Assembly (NCBI GenBank): GCA_963693085.1
Contig: OY856409.1
Location: 656,996,591 to 657,060,590 of the forward strand
Direction: 5' to 3'
DNA length: 64,000 bases
Origin: Alisma plantago-aquatica
Taxonomy: Eukaryota; Streptophyta; Magnoliopsida; Alismatales; Alismataceae
Positions within the stretch are counted from its first letter, which is position 1. Every line of letters starts with the position of its first letter. Below are positions 23,902-36,756 of this stretch, one piece after another. The position numbers were made by a program, and so were the translations under genes. The notes below the pieces were generated by a model that was not told where the DNA came from, made no database searches, and saw only the letters and a list, made by a program, of their open reading frames with translations.

Positions 23902-26900
23902 TACCACATTTTTCAAGGGGAATTTGACATATAAATATCAATAGGACCACATTCCTCATTAGATGATCTAATATCACTTTAAAGGGGCATTGGGGGAAGA
24001 AGATAGATCAAAGCAGGGCTACCAAGGAAGTATCCTAACATGTCTTCCAATGATGCAATGTATGCGTACAAACCAAGTTAGTGAAAAAGGTTTGATGTAT
24101 TACATAAATATTGTCACAAATCGTTATATGGTACAAGAAAATTGATTTAGTGAAGAAATTGCAATTGGGTTTGTCAAGAAAAAAAGTGAAATGGTGATAC
24201 TCAAATTTGTGGAACAACTAGTTGAACAAAAGCGGGCCCCAGGGAGAGGACTCTCCTGTGCCCTTGCAAGGAGTTAGGCAATGTTGCCCACTTTTATTTC
24301 TCAGAGAGCAAACTTAGTGATACACACTAGGAAAAGACTTACATATGGTAGTTTGAAAGAAAGTAGATTGGTTAGAAGAGAGGAGAAAGAGTTTGGAAGC
24401 TTGAATATTGTAGGCCACATAATTCATGACTTTTAGAAAAAGTCATATATAAGAACTATAAGATGGTCAGATTTGACAACCCCCCTTAACATCTTGGAAG
24501 GCGCATAGTTAGATGGTTGAAGTTTTGGAAAATGTAAAGGAAGCTTCTTTAGTTCCAGATTAGGTATCAGGTTGTATATATCCCTAGCAACAGAGGGTTT
24601 TGGTGTTGCTGAAAATAGGTATAGGACATTATGCACTCAGAAAATCCTTTTGAGAACTGGATTTTCCTGGCCAATTTCAAATTGGAGGTTGGTCATCGGG
24701 TACATTACACCCACAGTTGTTCAAAATTTTCTATTACATATCTTCTAGGACCATAATTATGGGCATTTCCATTCACTTTGAGTGCAACGTCAAGCCATGA
24801 GAGATCCAAAAATATAACATAGAAACTTCAATTATGCATTTTTATCTAAATAATATGCATAATCTAGAAGTGATATTAAAGACTCATGTGATAGTACAAG
24901 GATAGAAAATAAGTGGAAATGTATTCTATTGGATTTCGCTCATGTATACAAAAGAACCAAAAAAATAGGTACCAATACCATAGCTCGTCCCTCTCAAGAC
25001 AATGTTAAAAATGAACATTAATTCCAATCCATGACAAGAACATATGGTTTGAGTCTTAATTGACAACGATGTTTGGTTTGATGTGCTCATGTTTATAAGG
25101 AATGCATTAGCTTGATGAGTGGTTGAATGAGCTCATGAAGGAGATGTCTTTGACACTAATAAGTATTGAGCTTTGTCTACAATGGTTTTATTAGGAAAGA
25201 TGGAACAGTGAAAATATTAGTCAAAATATCAAGCCAACTATGGTTCAAACTTCAAAATGACTGATTTCGACCTCGTTTCAAATGGTCCAAGCTGCTTACC
25301 AAAATTTAGATAATTCCACTCATGTTGCACAAGACTTTGATACGAATTTCGACTACCAAATAAAGGAATTAAACACTAATTTTATCAGAATGATCGACAC
25401 ATAAATACACCAAGTTCTCCAATAATATCATATGTTGGTATTGGGTGGGGTCCTACATGTATGAGTGAAAAGATACAAAACTAATTGTTGGCCTTATCCA
25501 TTATGCAATCTATGTGTGTGTATACACTTGTGCAGTAACATGTTAAATCTTTTATCTTGCATTCAATTAAGTAAATACATTATAATTCTCCTTTTTTCAT
25601 ATTTTTTAATTTTTTTAAAAAAATTATGATATTACATACAGGAAAATTTGTCAATAGGAATGTAGATTTCTATCTTGTAGTCGCCGAACCTGAAATTTTG
25701 ATTGACCGTGAGCCAAACAAGGCCCAACCTACAACAGCAAAAGATTAAAGGATGGTTGATCTTTGTCAAAAGGTTTGTTGAGGTAGTGGTTTCCAAACCG
25801 GTTTGGACCCGCCGATTGGACCAGTTGAACGAGTAACTAAGCACACTGTATGTTGCTACAGCAGTAGCAAATAAAGCAAAGAAAAAATGGGCAACAAGCA
25901 TAGTTGAAAAATTGAAGGCATGAAACAAACTAATTGTCACACCTACATCATACTTATAATGTATGATGACACGAGCCAGAGAAAAGATGGGTTGGGTTTT
26001 AGGGTAAGTGATGTTTTAATCTAAGTCAGAGCTAGTTCATTAAAGATACTCCCAAACAGGAGAGGGGGAGATTGCATCCCACAATGAGAGGGAACCAACC
26101 AATAGTCATTCATTATTTTCCACCGGAATAAAGCATAAAGGCATCATGAGAGAGGAGTATTTCAATATGAATGCTTGGACAATATTAAATGAGAACACAA
26201 GGATATTTTGCTCAACCATTATGTCAAAAGAACCTTTGTCAAGAAGAACACACATACAGAGGGTTTGGGAGTAAACAAGACATGTTGATTGCTGAGAAAC
26301 TAGCAAAAGTAGATGTGCCAGGGTGAGACATTTTGAGGTTTATGGTCAAATCACACTGGGAAGATGCACGAGGGACTGGGGGAATTGCATCCCACAATGA
26401 GAGGGAACTCAGCCAATAGTCGTTCATTATTTTCCACCAGACTAAAGCATAGAGGCATCGCGAGAGGGGAGCATTTCAATATGAATGCTTGGACAACATT
26501 AAATGAGTACATAAGGATGTTTTGCTCATCAACATGTCAAAAGCACCTTTGTCAAGAAGAACACACATACATAGAGTTTGGGAGTAAACAAAACATGCTG
26601 AGAAACAAGCAAAGGTAGACGCTCCAGGGTGACACATTTTGAGGTTTATCGTCAAATCACACTGGGAAGATGCATGAGGGGGTGGATACTTCAGAATGAG
26701 TTCTTAAAGAGAGCATCAATATAGTGGAGGGTGTGAAACGTACATTCAGAAGTGCCATGATGATCCTATATGAAAGAAGTTGGTTCTTTGCAATAATGAA
26801 GGGAATCATGGAATGAATAAGAGGATAAAGAGCAAGGACAGGCTGACACTACATATAAGGAGGGGAACAAGAGGAAAGGTTGCATGCGAAGTCCGTGGTG

Positions 26901-27365
26901 CTATGCTTGCCAAGAGTAAGGTGATGGCCCCACTAACAGACACAATAAAGACAATGAGTATTAGTGCTATTTGTGATGGGTCAAGAAACAAAGTTGAAAC
27001 TCATAAGATTTGACCCATTGGGAAGATAATAAGTTCGCGGTCAAACATTACTTAGATTTGAGTGTAGTAGTCGATTATGACATGGGAAGGAGTTAGGCAC
27101 CGGAAATCACTGGTCGACCAAGTTTTGCCTACATTTTTGTGAAAAATGTAACAATGTGATGTAAATTTTCTTATTCGGAGTTTTTTAATGAAAATTTAAA
27201 AGATTTTCTTGCGTAGTCAAGCGATTGCTACTTGCCCCTCACTTTTTCCCGACCCGGCTGCTTAATGGGCCCATTTTCGCCACATAAGTCGCTTTGCAAG
27301 CTGCTTTTCCAGAAGTGGTTTGCTCTCATCTCTAATTAGGTGAAAAGTAATCCAAGAATGTTGAA
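23902..27365. repeat. Arm sequence without gene; 313-bp tandem duplication
   Basis: The counterpart in the right arm is 34,641-38,782. The phrase ATTGCATCCCACAATGAGAGG occurs at 26,071 and 26,384, marking two copies of a 313-bp unit (about 26,062-26,690). Short frames here (for example at 26,364 and 26,780) are conserved among the three copies only because the DNA is, and resemble no known protein. Confidence 0.6.
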
Positions 27366-27764
27366 TGTGAAGCAACCTGTATCTAAGTCGATACCATCGA
27401 CATCCTGTCGATGGTATCGAGATCTGTCCAGGTTCATGATGGAGCAAGCCGCATCTTGGTCGATACTATCGACAGACATGTCGATAGTATCGAGATTGGT
27501 TCAGGCGCAAGAAAATACTCCGTCGATACCATCGACACAAGTCGATGGTATCGACACCGGCACAGCGGCGGAACAGTAAACCGGCGGCTGACCTATTTTT
27601 GTTATAAAATGTTATTTTTATTTGTTTTCTCTTCTTGTATCTCATGTACTCTACCCTAATGTATAAATACAAGTGTGTAGGCACTAACCCTACTCACGTT
27701 TGCTGCACATAGCAGCCGACATGTAATCGGTGTTCTTCATCTTCTTCCTCCGTCATTCTTAACA
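27366..27764 (+). mobile_element. Solo copia LTR, 399 bp, with palindrome array
   Basis: It starts TGTGAAGCAACC and ends TCTTAACA, with a perfect 5-bp duplication ttgaa (27,361-27,365 and 27,765-27,769). The right arm (34,640/34,641) and the third copy (near 54,840) keep the empty site; the arm sum shifts by 404, which equals 399 plus 5. It is related to the LTRs at 50.2 and 57.9 kb through the start and repeated hairpins of the TCGATACCATCGAC...GTCGATGGTATCGA type. A TATA-like TGTATAAATAC lies at about 27,660. Confidence 0.9.
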
Positions 27765-28498
27765 TTGAATTAGTAGTTTTTACTTTGTAGTTTGTATACA
27801 TGCTACTTACTAGGAAGGTATCAAAATTTATATAATAAACAAACAATTATCATATATTTGTATATTTTATATGAATTTACGTGTTTAATTACAAACATAG
27901 ATTATGCATTCTATTACTAGGCTGATGCTCGAATAATGTACTATAATTGATATAGTTTACTATTCTAGGACGAATTCGTATTTAAGTAGTTATATAGTTA
28001 ATAGTCAATTGTTTACTGATGAAAAAATATACAGTTTATTAATTATACAACTATGGTTTACTCATATACTAATTCTATAGTGTATTAATTATATAGTATA
28101 TAACAGCTGTCCACATTTATACATAATTACTAAGTATATGAATGGACTAATATTTACAAATTGTAACATTAATACCCGCATGTTACATAGTATATTGCTA
28201 GTTTTGATTCACTTCTGTGTAGTGTAGTTTATATACATGGGTTTATACATGAATAGAGGTTCAACAAATGATTATTTAGATATAAGTAAAAATGTATAAA
28301 CTCAATCATCAGCCTTATAGAAAGGCACCTGCTTGGTGCTTGAGCAGCTTCAATGTTCTATCTGCCCACATCCCACATCATGTTTTGTAAAACATTGATT
28401 TCGAGTGTATTTCACTGAGAATTAACCATTCAATCAGTTTCGAATAATAATTTATAACAGTTGATAAATATTTTATGTGTTCACTTTGATGTTTTCAG
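27765..28498. other. Arm sequence upstream of gene fragment, no gene
   Basis: AT-rich DNA shared by all three copies. The right arm lacks about 38 bp here (near 34,378) that the left arm (about 28,025-28,065) and third copy (about 54,540-54,580) retain. It ends with TTTGATGTTTTCAG, a good splice acceptor. Confidence 0.5.
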
Positions 28499-29590
28499 GT
28501 CCCTATTGTCACTGTGTTTGTATCTGCATAGTAGAAACGTCACATTTACCTCATTTAATCTAGAAGATGTTTATCATGATGGGATCAAATGGTTAATGTC
28601 TGCACCATGCATGGTTGATCTGCCAGACGATTCTGAGAAACGGAATGCTCGTATACAGGAAACTTATAAATCCATTTCCAAAAGTTTGCATGTAGGCTTT
28701 GGGATTGAAGTGATTGATACAAGGCCTGAGTTTCAAAAATTATATTTCCATGTCACGGAAGAAACAGATGATTTGGGACTTCATCATTTTCTCAGACAAC
28801 TATCACTACATCCAAGGTATGGAAAGTTTTAATTTGATCCTAGTTTTACTTTTGTCACGTTCATTTCTTTGTTTCAACACTTAAGAAGCCGATTGAAATA
28901 CTTATAAAGGATCATGCCTATGATCAATACATTAGGTTGCACTATGCGATACTAGATGATGAAGACCGAGTCAGTTTCCTCAGAGAAGCATTCCTGCATC
29001 AATGGCAACCTCTCCTTGAAAGAAAAGAGAGCTACAAATTGGCATAGATATATAGATGCTCTGACCAAAAAGACATGGCAAAAGGTTTCTACAAAGTGAT
29101 AGCCACTTTGCTGAAAATATTTGACTATCAAGTGAAGAAGGAACTGAAACAGAGCACAGATGAGCTTTCTAAAAAGAAAAAAGAAAAAATAGAGGAGTTG
29201 GAAAGAAATGGACAGCAGCTGAAAATTAAGGAGCTGGAAAAATGGGAGAAGGAGCTAAAAGTTATGGAGGAGAAGAAAAGAAAGGAGCTATCAAAAGGGC
29301 CATACAGACTATTGCAGTTACTCAAAAACTCACTAAATCATCTAGTAGAGAAGAGCCAAAATCAGGTATGTGCTATATGCTATGACATGAAAATTCCAAT
29401 GATATTTTGACATTTTAAAAGGGTAAACCAAATGTTATGATTACAAATGTCAATGACATATGGACATTGTCTTACAGGGTACTCCCTTTGAAGCTGAGGA
29501 GATTTTATACATGATAGAGAAACTCTTCCCACTTTTTCCATCAGAAATACAATTCATGTTTTATGAAAAGGGTATTTTTGGAGATATATG
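28499..29590 (+). pseudogene. Three-exon gene fragment, copy 1 (unknown protein)
   Basis: Three exon-like pieces have good plant splice sites: 28,499-28,816 (donor AAG|GTATGG), about 28,886-29,365 (donor CAG|GTATGT) and 29,478-29,590 (acceptor TTACAG, donor ATG|GTAAGT). The first encodes a stretch with WLMSAPCMVDLPDDSEKRNA. The second starts with YIRLHYAILDDEDRVSFLRE and ends in a Lys/Glu-rich likely coiled coil of about 60 residues. The third contains EAEEILYMIEKLFPLFPSE. Copy 1 has an extra base near 29,011 (CTCTCC against CTCCC in the third copy) that breaks the frame. I do not recognise the family. No start or terminal exon is visible, so this looks like part of a host gene carried into the repeat. 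Confidence 0.55.
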
Positions 29591-30078
29591 GTAAGTATTT
29601 ACATAAGGATGACTTTAATTCGTAAATAGCAGTGCAAATGCTTAAATACTACCTTTTGAATGATGAAAAACACTCTTATATGATATTATTCAAATCTTGA
29701 ATTAGTTTTCTTGACACATGTAGGAGATATGTCATAATGCTCAAATCCTTGTTATGAGATGTGTGGAAGTTATCGGTATTGTTTTTATTATGATATCTAA
29801 TTAGTATTTAGTGACATTTGTTTGCAACATAAAAATTTATATACTTTAATATAATAAGTATTGTCAAACGTAATGGCTATGTACACGAAACTTGAAGCAA
29901 CGTGTTACAATGACATCCCCTAAAGTTTTAAAAGCACGCCCATGGGAAGAAAGCAACTTAGGAACAAACAAATGGAATATTATGCTAGAATTCTAGCAAA
30001 AGAAAACTTATTTTTATACTATTATTACATTGTTTGGACTCCATAGTTTTAGCTGAATATCGGCTTTTGCATGTCTTA
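29591..30078. other. Inner end of left arm, no gene
   Basis: Sequence after the third exon, mirrored at 32,364-32,853. Pairing with the right arm stops at 30,078, but pairing with the third copy continues to about 30,643. Confidence 0.6.
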
Positions 30079-32363
30079 GCAAACTTGCTAGAAAATGGGT
30101 TTCTTGTGAAGTTCCTAAGATATTTGTTTATATGCTGAAAAGAAATGTAGGCATTCATACATATTTTAAAAATTAATAATATGGAAGAACGAATTTTACA
30201 TATGATAGGGGTTCAATAACAATATAACCGAACTGCAACAAAGCTAGTTAACTTGGTTGGTAATTCATGAGAAGTATAACCCATAGGTGATTAGTTAGCA
30301 GCAAAGACCATGGAGAAGCAATGTTGTAAATTGCTAGGGTTCGTGAACAGATTTTGGAAACTTTGACAACTCGGACATAAAAGTAAGACCATGTATATGG
30401 CACTTTGTTTGTAGTCTTCTTTTTCAACATGCCTAGACCTTCTTTGAGTTAGGTCGTAGAACCAGATTAACTAAACTCTAAATTTTTCACATGCACAAAC
30501 CTGTAAGAAGATTGAATTTGGTGAAAACGAGGTCAAGGAGGCATTTGCATCAATGTTCAAAATTTCGACAAAATGCTCAAAATTTTGCCATTTTTTTCTG
30601 TTTCAGTGGGCAATCGGGCGTTGAAATAGACTAACGAAACTCTCGAAACAGGCAGATTCATCAAATTTTTTGTACTTTTTCATATACTATGTACTACCTA
30701 GAGCATTTTTTTCACAGTTTTGTGTCTTTAAATATATATATATATATATATATTGTGCTTGCAAACTAGAATGACTTAATTCATTTATTTCACCATTATG
30801 GATTGACATCAAATTCCCCATCGAAACAGTTCAAGGTCATTCACTCACAAATGCCGATACCCCACCCCCAACATAAAATCCGATATGAAATATTATTACA
30901 TATTTGAGTAGATCTAGACTAGTAGAACATTCTGTAGAATTTCATAAATTAATTCGTTAATTTTTCTGTCGAAAAGCTAGGAACGCAATTATCGAAATTT
31001 ACGTCAAAATTTCTGTTATCTTGGCCACTGAAACGGCATCGAAATCGGACGTTTGCTTCCTTGATTTGCATGTAGCGGAGGTTTTGGTGAGAATATTAAA
31101 AGTAGACGACAGTGACAATAACTAAACCATCAAGTTTCAGTTGTGACGCCTGAGTCTGGGCAGCATGTAACAATAATGAAGGTTTACGCTGCCAAAATTT
31201 TGTGTGGTTGAATGTTTGTGCTCTATGAAGCACGGATACTCCAAAACAGATGACGTACCCGTATTCGATACGTATTGGATACCAATACTCCATGGATACT
31301 CCTGGATACGTATCGGATACTCCTAATCCGTATCCATGCCATATCCAGGCCGTATCCAGTCGATAAAAACTAGAAAAAAAAATATGGGCATGACATTGCT
31401 TGATTAGCATTTGACACCAACTCATGTCTCAACCCTCTTTGCTAAGTAGTAGCTTGCAACAAGGCTGACACAGTTGCTTCCTTGAAGTAGTTCAAGGTTA
31501 GTCACCATTCCTCTTGCTAAATGCCAATCTTCCTTATTCTCTTTATTGTTTGTACCTCCTCTGTTTTTTGGGATTTCACTTTTTAAAGAACTTCCAATCA
31601 TCAATACTCCAAAATATGTGTCCTACCAGTACTAAATGCATATCTTATACTAATACTCCCTAGATACTCTCTAATACATATTGTTTGTACCTCCTGCTAA
31701 ATGCCAATCTTCCTTCTTCTCTTTATTGTTTGTACCTCCTCTGTTTTTTGGGATTTCACTTTTTAAAAAACTTCCAAGCACCGATACTCCAAAATAGGTG
31801 TCCTACCCGTACTAAATGCATATACGATACTAATACTCCCTAGATACTCTCTAATACATATCAAATACTTCTCAAGTCGTATTCCTTTTTTAATTAGCAG
31901 GATATGACCTCAATGCAGCCAGGATACAACCAACCCATTTAGCAGCCAAGAGAGCACCCCACTCGTGTGATCCCTCAAAATCCCAAAACCATGTGACTTC
32001 CAACTCTAGACTCCCCCAACTGTATTGTGATTTGAGAATGAAATTGGTATATTCTGTTAAAATTTTAAAATGAACATTAGAAAAACGGTTGTATCCATGT
32101 TGTACCTGAATCTTATATTTTCGAAAATTGTCGTATCCCTGTACCGTACCCGTACCCGTACCCATATCCATTTTTGTATCCATATCCGTGCTTCATAGTA
32201 GCTAGCCATACATGACAGAAGATAGTTTGGTATCACAGATGACACGACTCACTTTACAACACAACATCACATGATACATGAAATGCGAAAGGTTTAGAAT
32301 ATGACATTATCATGTCTTTTTGTAACTTCTGTCTCACATTTATATGAATGAAAGATCCCATTT
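30079..32363. other. Spacer of the giant inverted repeat
   Basis: 2,285 bp without pairing to the opposite arm. 30,079-30,643 matches the start of the third copy (52,523-51,958). 30,680-31,065 is a dispersed module that recurs within the arms (16.06-16.44 and 40.67-41.06 kb). 31,223-32,198 is a MITE. A short (TA)n is at 30,731-30,753. No gene is present. Confidence 0.85.
31223..32198. mobile_element. 976-bp MITE with CTATGAAGCACGGATA ends
   Basis: The two ends share a perfect 16-bp inverted repeat CTATGAAGCACGGATA, followed by many GTATCC/GGATAC subterminal motifs. Inside are two copies of a 180-bp unit (GCTAAATGCCAATCTTCC at 31,516 and 31,696). No 8-bp direct repeat is visible at the flanks. 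Termini and subterminal style point to a non-autonomous hAT element. Confidence 0.65.
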
Positions 32364-32853
32364 TAAGACATGCAAAAGCCGATATTCAGCTAAAACTATG
32401 GAGTCCAAACAATGTAACAATAGTATAAAAATAAGTTTTCTTTTGCTAGAATTCTAGCATAATATACCATTTGTTTGTTCCTAAGTTGCTTTCTTCCCTT
32501 AGGTGTGCTTTTAAAACTTTAGGGCATGTCATTGAAACACGTTGCTTCAAGTTTCGTGTACATAGCCATTACGTTTGGCAATATTTATTATATTAAAGTA
32601 TATAAATTTTTATGTTGCAAACAAATGTCACTAAATACTAATTAGATATCATAATAAAAACAATACTGATAACTTCCACACATCTCATAACAAAGATTTG
32701 AGCATTATGACATATCTCCTACATATGTGTCAACAAAACTAATTCAAGATTTGAATAATATCATATAAGAGTGTTTTTCATCATCTAAAAGGTAGTATTT
32801 AAGCATTTGCACTGCTATTTATGAATTTAAGTCATCCTTACGTAAATACTTAC

Positions 32854-33944
32854 CATATATCTCCAAGAATAACCTTTTCATAAAACATGAATTGTATTTC
32901 TGATGGAAAAAGTGGGAAAAGTTTCTCTATCATGTATAAAATCTCCTCAGCTTCAAAGGAGTACCCTGTAAGACAATGTCAATGTCGTTGACATTTTGTA
33001 ATCATAACATTTGGTGTACCCTTTTAAAATGTCAAAATATCATTGGAATTTTCATGTCATAGCATATAGCACATACCTGATTTTGGCTCTTCTCTACTAG
33101 ATGATTTAGTGAGTTTTTGAGTAACTGCAATAGTCTGTATGGCCCTTTTGATAGCTCTTTTCTTTTCTTCTCCTCCATAACTTTTAGCTCCTTCTCCCAT
33201 TTTTCCAGCTCCTTAATTTTCAGCTGCTGTCCATTTCTTTCCAGCTCCTCTATTTTTTCTTTTTTCTTTTTAGAAAGCTCATTTGTACTCTGTTTCAGTT
33301 CCTTCTTCACTTGATAGTCAAATATTTTCAGCAAAGTGGCTATCACTTTGTAGAAACCTTTTGCCATGTCTTTTTGGTCAGAGCATCTATATATCTATGT
33401 CAATATGTAGCTCTCTTTTCTTTCAAGGAGGTTGCCATTAATGCAGGAATGCTTCTCTGAGGAAACTGACTCGGTCTTCATCATCCAGTATCGCAGAGTG
33501 CAGCCTAATGTATTGATCATAGGCATGATCCCTTATAAAAAGTATTTCAATCAGCTACTAAAGAGTTGAAACAAAGAAATGAATGTGACAAAAGTAAAAC
33601 TAGGATCAAATTAAAACTTTCCATACCCTGGATGTAGTGATAGCTGTCTGAGAAAATGATGAAGTCCCAAATCATCCGTTTCTTCCGTGACATGGAAATA
33701 TAATTTTTGAAACTCAGGTCTTGTATCAATCACTTCAATCCCAAAGCCTTCCTGCAAGCTTTTGGAAATGGATTTATAAGTTTCCTGTATACGAGCATTT
33801 CATTTCTCAGAATCGTCTGGAAGATCAACCATGCATGGTGCAGACATTAACCATTTGATCCCATCATGATAAACATCTTCAAGATTAAATGAGGTAAATG
33901 TGACGTTTCTACTGTGCAGATACGAACTCAGTGACAATAGGGAC
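32854..33944 (-). pseudogene. Three-exon gene fragment, copy 2 (unknown protein)
   Basis: The mirror of the fragment at 28,499-29,590 with the same three exons and splice sites (first exon starts at 33,944, third exon donor after 32,854). In the third exon one C is missing near 32,960 (CTCCTTTG against CTCCCTTTG in the other copies), which shifts the frame. The coiled-coil exon still reads openly from about 33,367 to 33,080. Function unknown. Confidence 0.55.
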
Positions 33945-36756
33945 CTGAAAACATCAAAGTGAACACATAAAATATTTATCAACTGTTATAAATTATATTC
34001 GAAACTGATTGAATGGTTAATTATCAATGAAATACACTCGAAATCAATGTTTTAGAAAACGTGATGTGGGATGTGGGCAGATAGAACATTGAAGCTGCTC
34101 AAGCACCAAGCAGGTGCCTTTCTAAAAGGCTGATGATTGAGTTTATACATTTGTACTTATATCTAAATAATCATTTGTTGAACCTCTATTCAGGTATAAA
34201 CCCATGTATATAAACTACACTAAACAGAAGTGAATTAAAACTAGCAACATACTATGTAACATGCTAGTATTAATGTTACAATGTGTAAATATTAGTCCAT
34301 TCATATACTTAGTAATTATGTATAAATGTGGACAGCTGTTATATACTATATAATTAATACACTACAGAATTACTATATTTTTTCATTAGTAAACAATTGA
34401 CTATCAACTATATAACTACTTAAATATGAATTCGTCCTAGAATAGTAAACTATATCAATTATAGTACATTATTCGAGCATCAGCCTAGTAATAGAATGCA
34501 TAATCTATGTTTGTAATTAAACACGTAAATTCATATAAAATATACAAATATATGATAATTGTTTGTTTATTATATAAATTTTGATACCTTCCTAGTAAGT
34601 AGCATGTATACAAACTACAAAGTAAAAACTACTAATTCAACATTCTTGGATTACTTTTCACCTAATTAGAGATGAGAGCAAACCACTTCTGGAAAAGCGG
34701 CTTGCAAAGTGACTTATGTGGCGAAAATGGGCCCATTCAGCAGCCGGGGCGGGAAAAAGTGAGGGGCAAATAGCAATCGCTTGACTACGCAAGAAAATCT
34801 TTTAAATTTTCATTAAAAAACTTCGAATAAGAAAATTTACATCACATTGTTACATTTTTCACAAAAATGTAGGCAAAACTTGGTCGGCGGGGGATTTCAG
34901 GTGCCTAACTCCTTCCCATGTCATAATCGACTACTCCACTCAAATCTAAGTAATGTTTGACCGCGAACTTATTATCTCCCCAATGGGTCAAATCTTATGA
35001 GTTTCAACTTTGTTTCTTGACCCATCACAAATAGCACTAATACTCATTATCTTTATTTTGTCTGTTAGTGGGGCCATCACCTTACTCTTAGCAAGCATAG
35101 CACCATGGACTCCGCATGCAACCTTTCCTCTTGTTCCCCTCCTTATATGTCGTGTCAGCCTGTCCTTGCTCTTTATCCTCTTATACATTCCATGATTCCC
35201 TTCATTATTGCTAAGAACCAACTTCTTTCATATAGGATCATCATGGCACTTCTGAATGTACGTTTCACACCCTCCACTATATTGATGCTCTCTTTAAGAA
35301 CTCATTCTGAAGAATCCACCCCCTCATGCATCTTCCCAGTGTGATTTGATGATAAACCTCAAAATGTGTCACCTTGGAGCGTCTACCTTTGCTTGTTTCT
35401 CAGCATGTTTTGTTTACTCCCAAACTCTATGTATGTGTGTTCTTCTTGACAAAGGTGCTTTTGACATGTTGATGAGCAAAACATCCTTATGTACTCATTT
35501 AATGTTGTCCAAGCATTCATATTGAAATGCTCCCCTCTCGCGATGCCTCTATGCTTTAGTCTGGTGGAAAATAATGAACGACTATTGGTTGAGTTCCCTC
35601 TCATTGTGGGATGCAATTCCCCCAGTCCCTCGTGCATCTTCCCAGTGTGATTTGACCATAAAACTCAAAATGCCTCACTCTGGCACATCTACTTTTGCTT
35701 GTTTCTCAGCAATCAGCATGTCTTGTTTACTCCCAAACCCTCTGTATGTGTGTTCTACTTGACAAAGGTTCTTTTGACATAATGGTTGAGAAAAATATCC
35801 TTGTGTTCTCATTTAATATTGTCCAAGCATTCGTATTGAAATACTCCTCTCTCATGATGCCTTTATGCTTTATTCTGGTGGAAAATAATGAATGACTATT
35901 GGTTGGTTCCCTCTCATTGTGGGATGCAATCTCCCCCCTCCTGTTTGGGAGTATCTTTAATGAACTAGCTCGACTTAGATTAAAACATCACTTACCCTAA
36001 AACCCAACCCATCTTTTCTCTGGCTCGTGTCATCATACATTATAAGTATGATGTTGGGTGTGACAATTAGTTTCTTTCATGCCTTCAATTTTTCAACTAT
36101 GCTTATTGCCCATTTTTTCTTTGCTTTATTTGCTACTGGTGTAGCAACATTCAGTGTGCTTAGTTACTCGTTCAACTGGTCCAATCGGCGGGTCCAAACC
36201 GGTTTGGATACCACTACCTCAACAAACCTTTTGACAAAGATCAACCATCATTTAATCTTTTGCTATTGTAGGTTGGGCCTTGTTTGGCTCACGCTCAATC
36301 GAAATTTCAGGTTCGGCAACTATAAGATAGAAATCTACATTCCTATTGACAAATTTTCCTGCATGTAATATCATAAATTTTTTTAAAATTTGAAAAATAT
36401 GAAAAATGGAGAATTATAATGTATTTACTTAATTGAATGCAAGATAAAAGATATAACATGTTATTGCACAAGTGTATACAAACACATAGATTGCATAATG
36501 GATAAGGCCAACAATTAGTTTTGTATCTTTCCACTCATACATGTAGGACCCCACCCAATACCAACATATGATATTATTGGAGAACTTGGTGTATTTATGT
36601 GTCGATCATTCTGATAAAATTAGTGTTTAATTCCTTTATTTGGTAGTCGAAATTCATATCAAAGTCTTGTGCAACATGAGTGGAATTATCTAAATTTTGG
36701 TAAGCAACTTGGACCATTTGAAACTAGGTCGAAATCGGTCATTTTGAAGTTTGAAC

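Larger units (their letters stand above)
12122..30078 (+). repeat. Left arm of giant inverted repeat
   Basis: The arm pairs in reverse complement with 32,364-51,955. Paired coordinates give near-constant sums within each block: 64,077 at the outer end, 64,219 and 58,517 either side of the copia insertion, 57,359 and 62,683 either side of the left hAT, and 62,442 at the inner end. The outer match ends at 12,122/51,955 and the inner at 30,078/32,364. A hand sample of 178 bp near 28.4 kb differs from the right arm at about 5 sites. Left-only insertions are at 14,869, 18,578 and 27,366, and a 245-bp stretch at about 16,470-16,715 is also left-only. Apart from these and the gene fragment at 28.5 kb, the arm shows no gene. 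Confidence 0.95.

Noticed and set aside
26364..27013. 84- and 77-aa frames conserved in three copies
   Set aside because: Conserved only because the DNA is duplicated; changes do not favour synonymous sites in the few differences seen, and no family is recognised.
27375..27560. Regularly repeated palindromes suggestive of a CRISPR array
   Set aside because: Units are hairpins in an LTR with variable spacing and no uniform spacers; the host is a plant.
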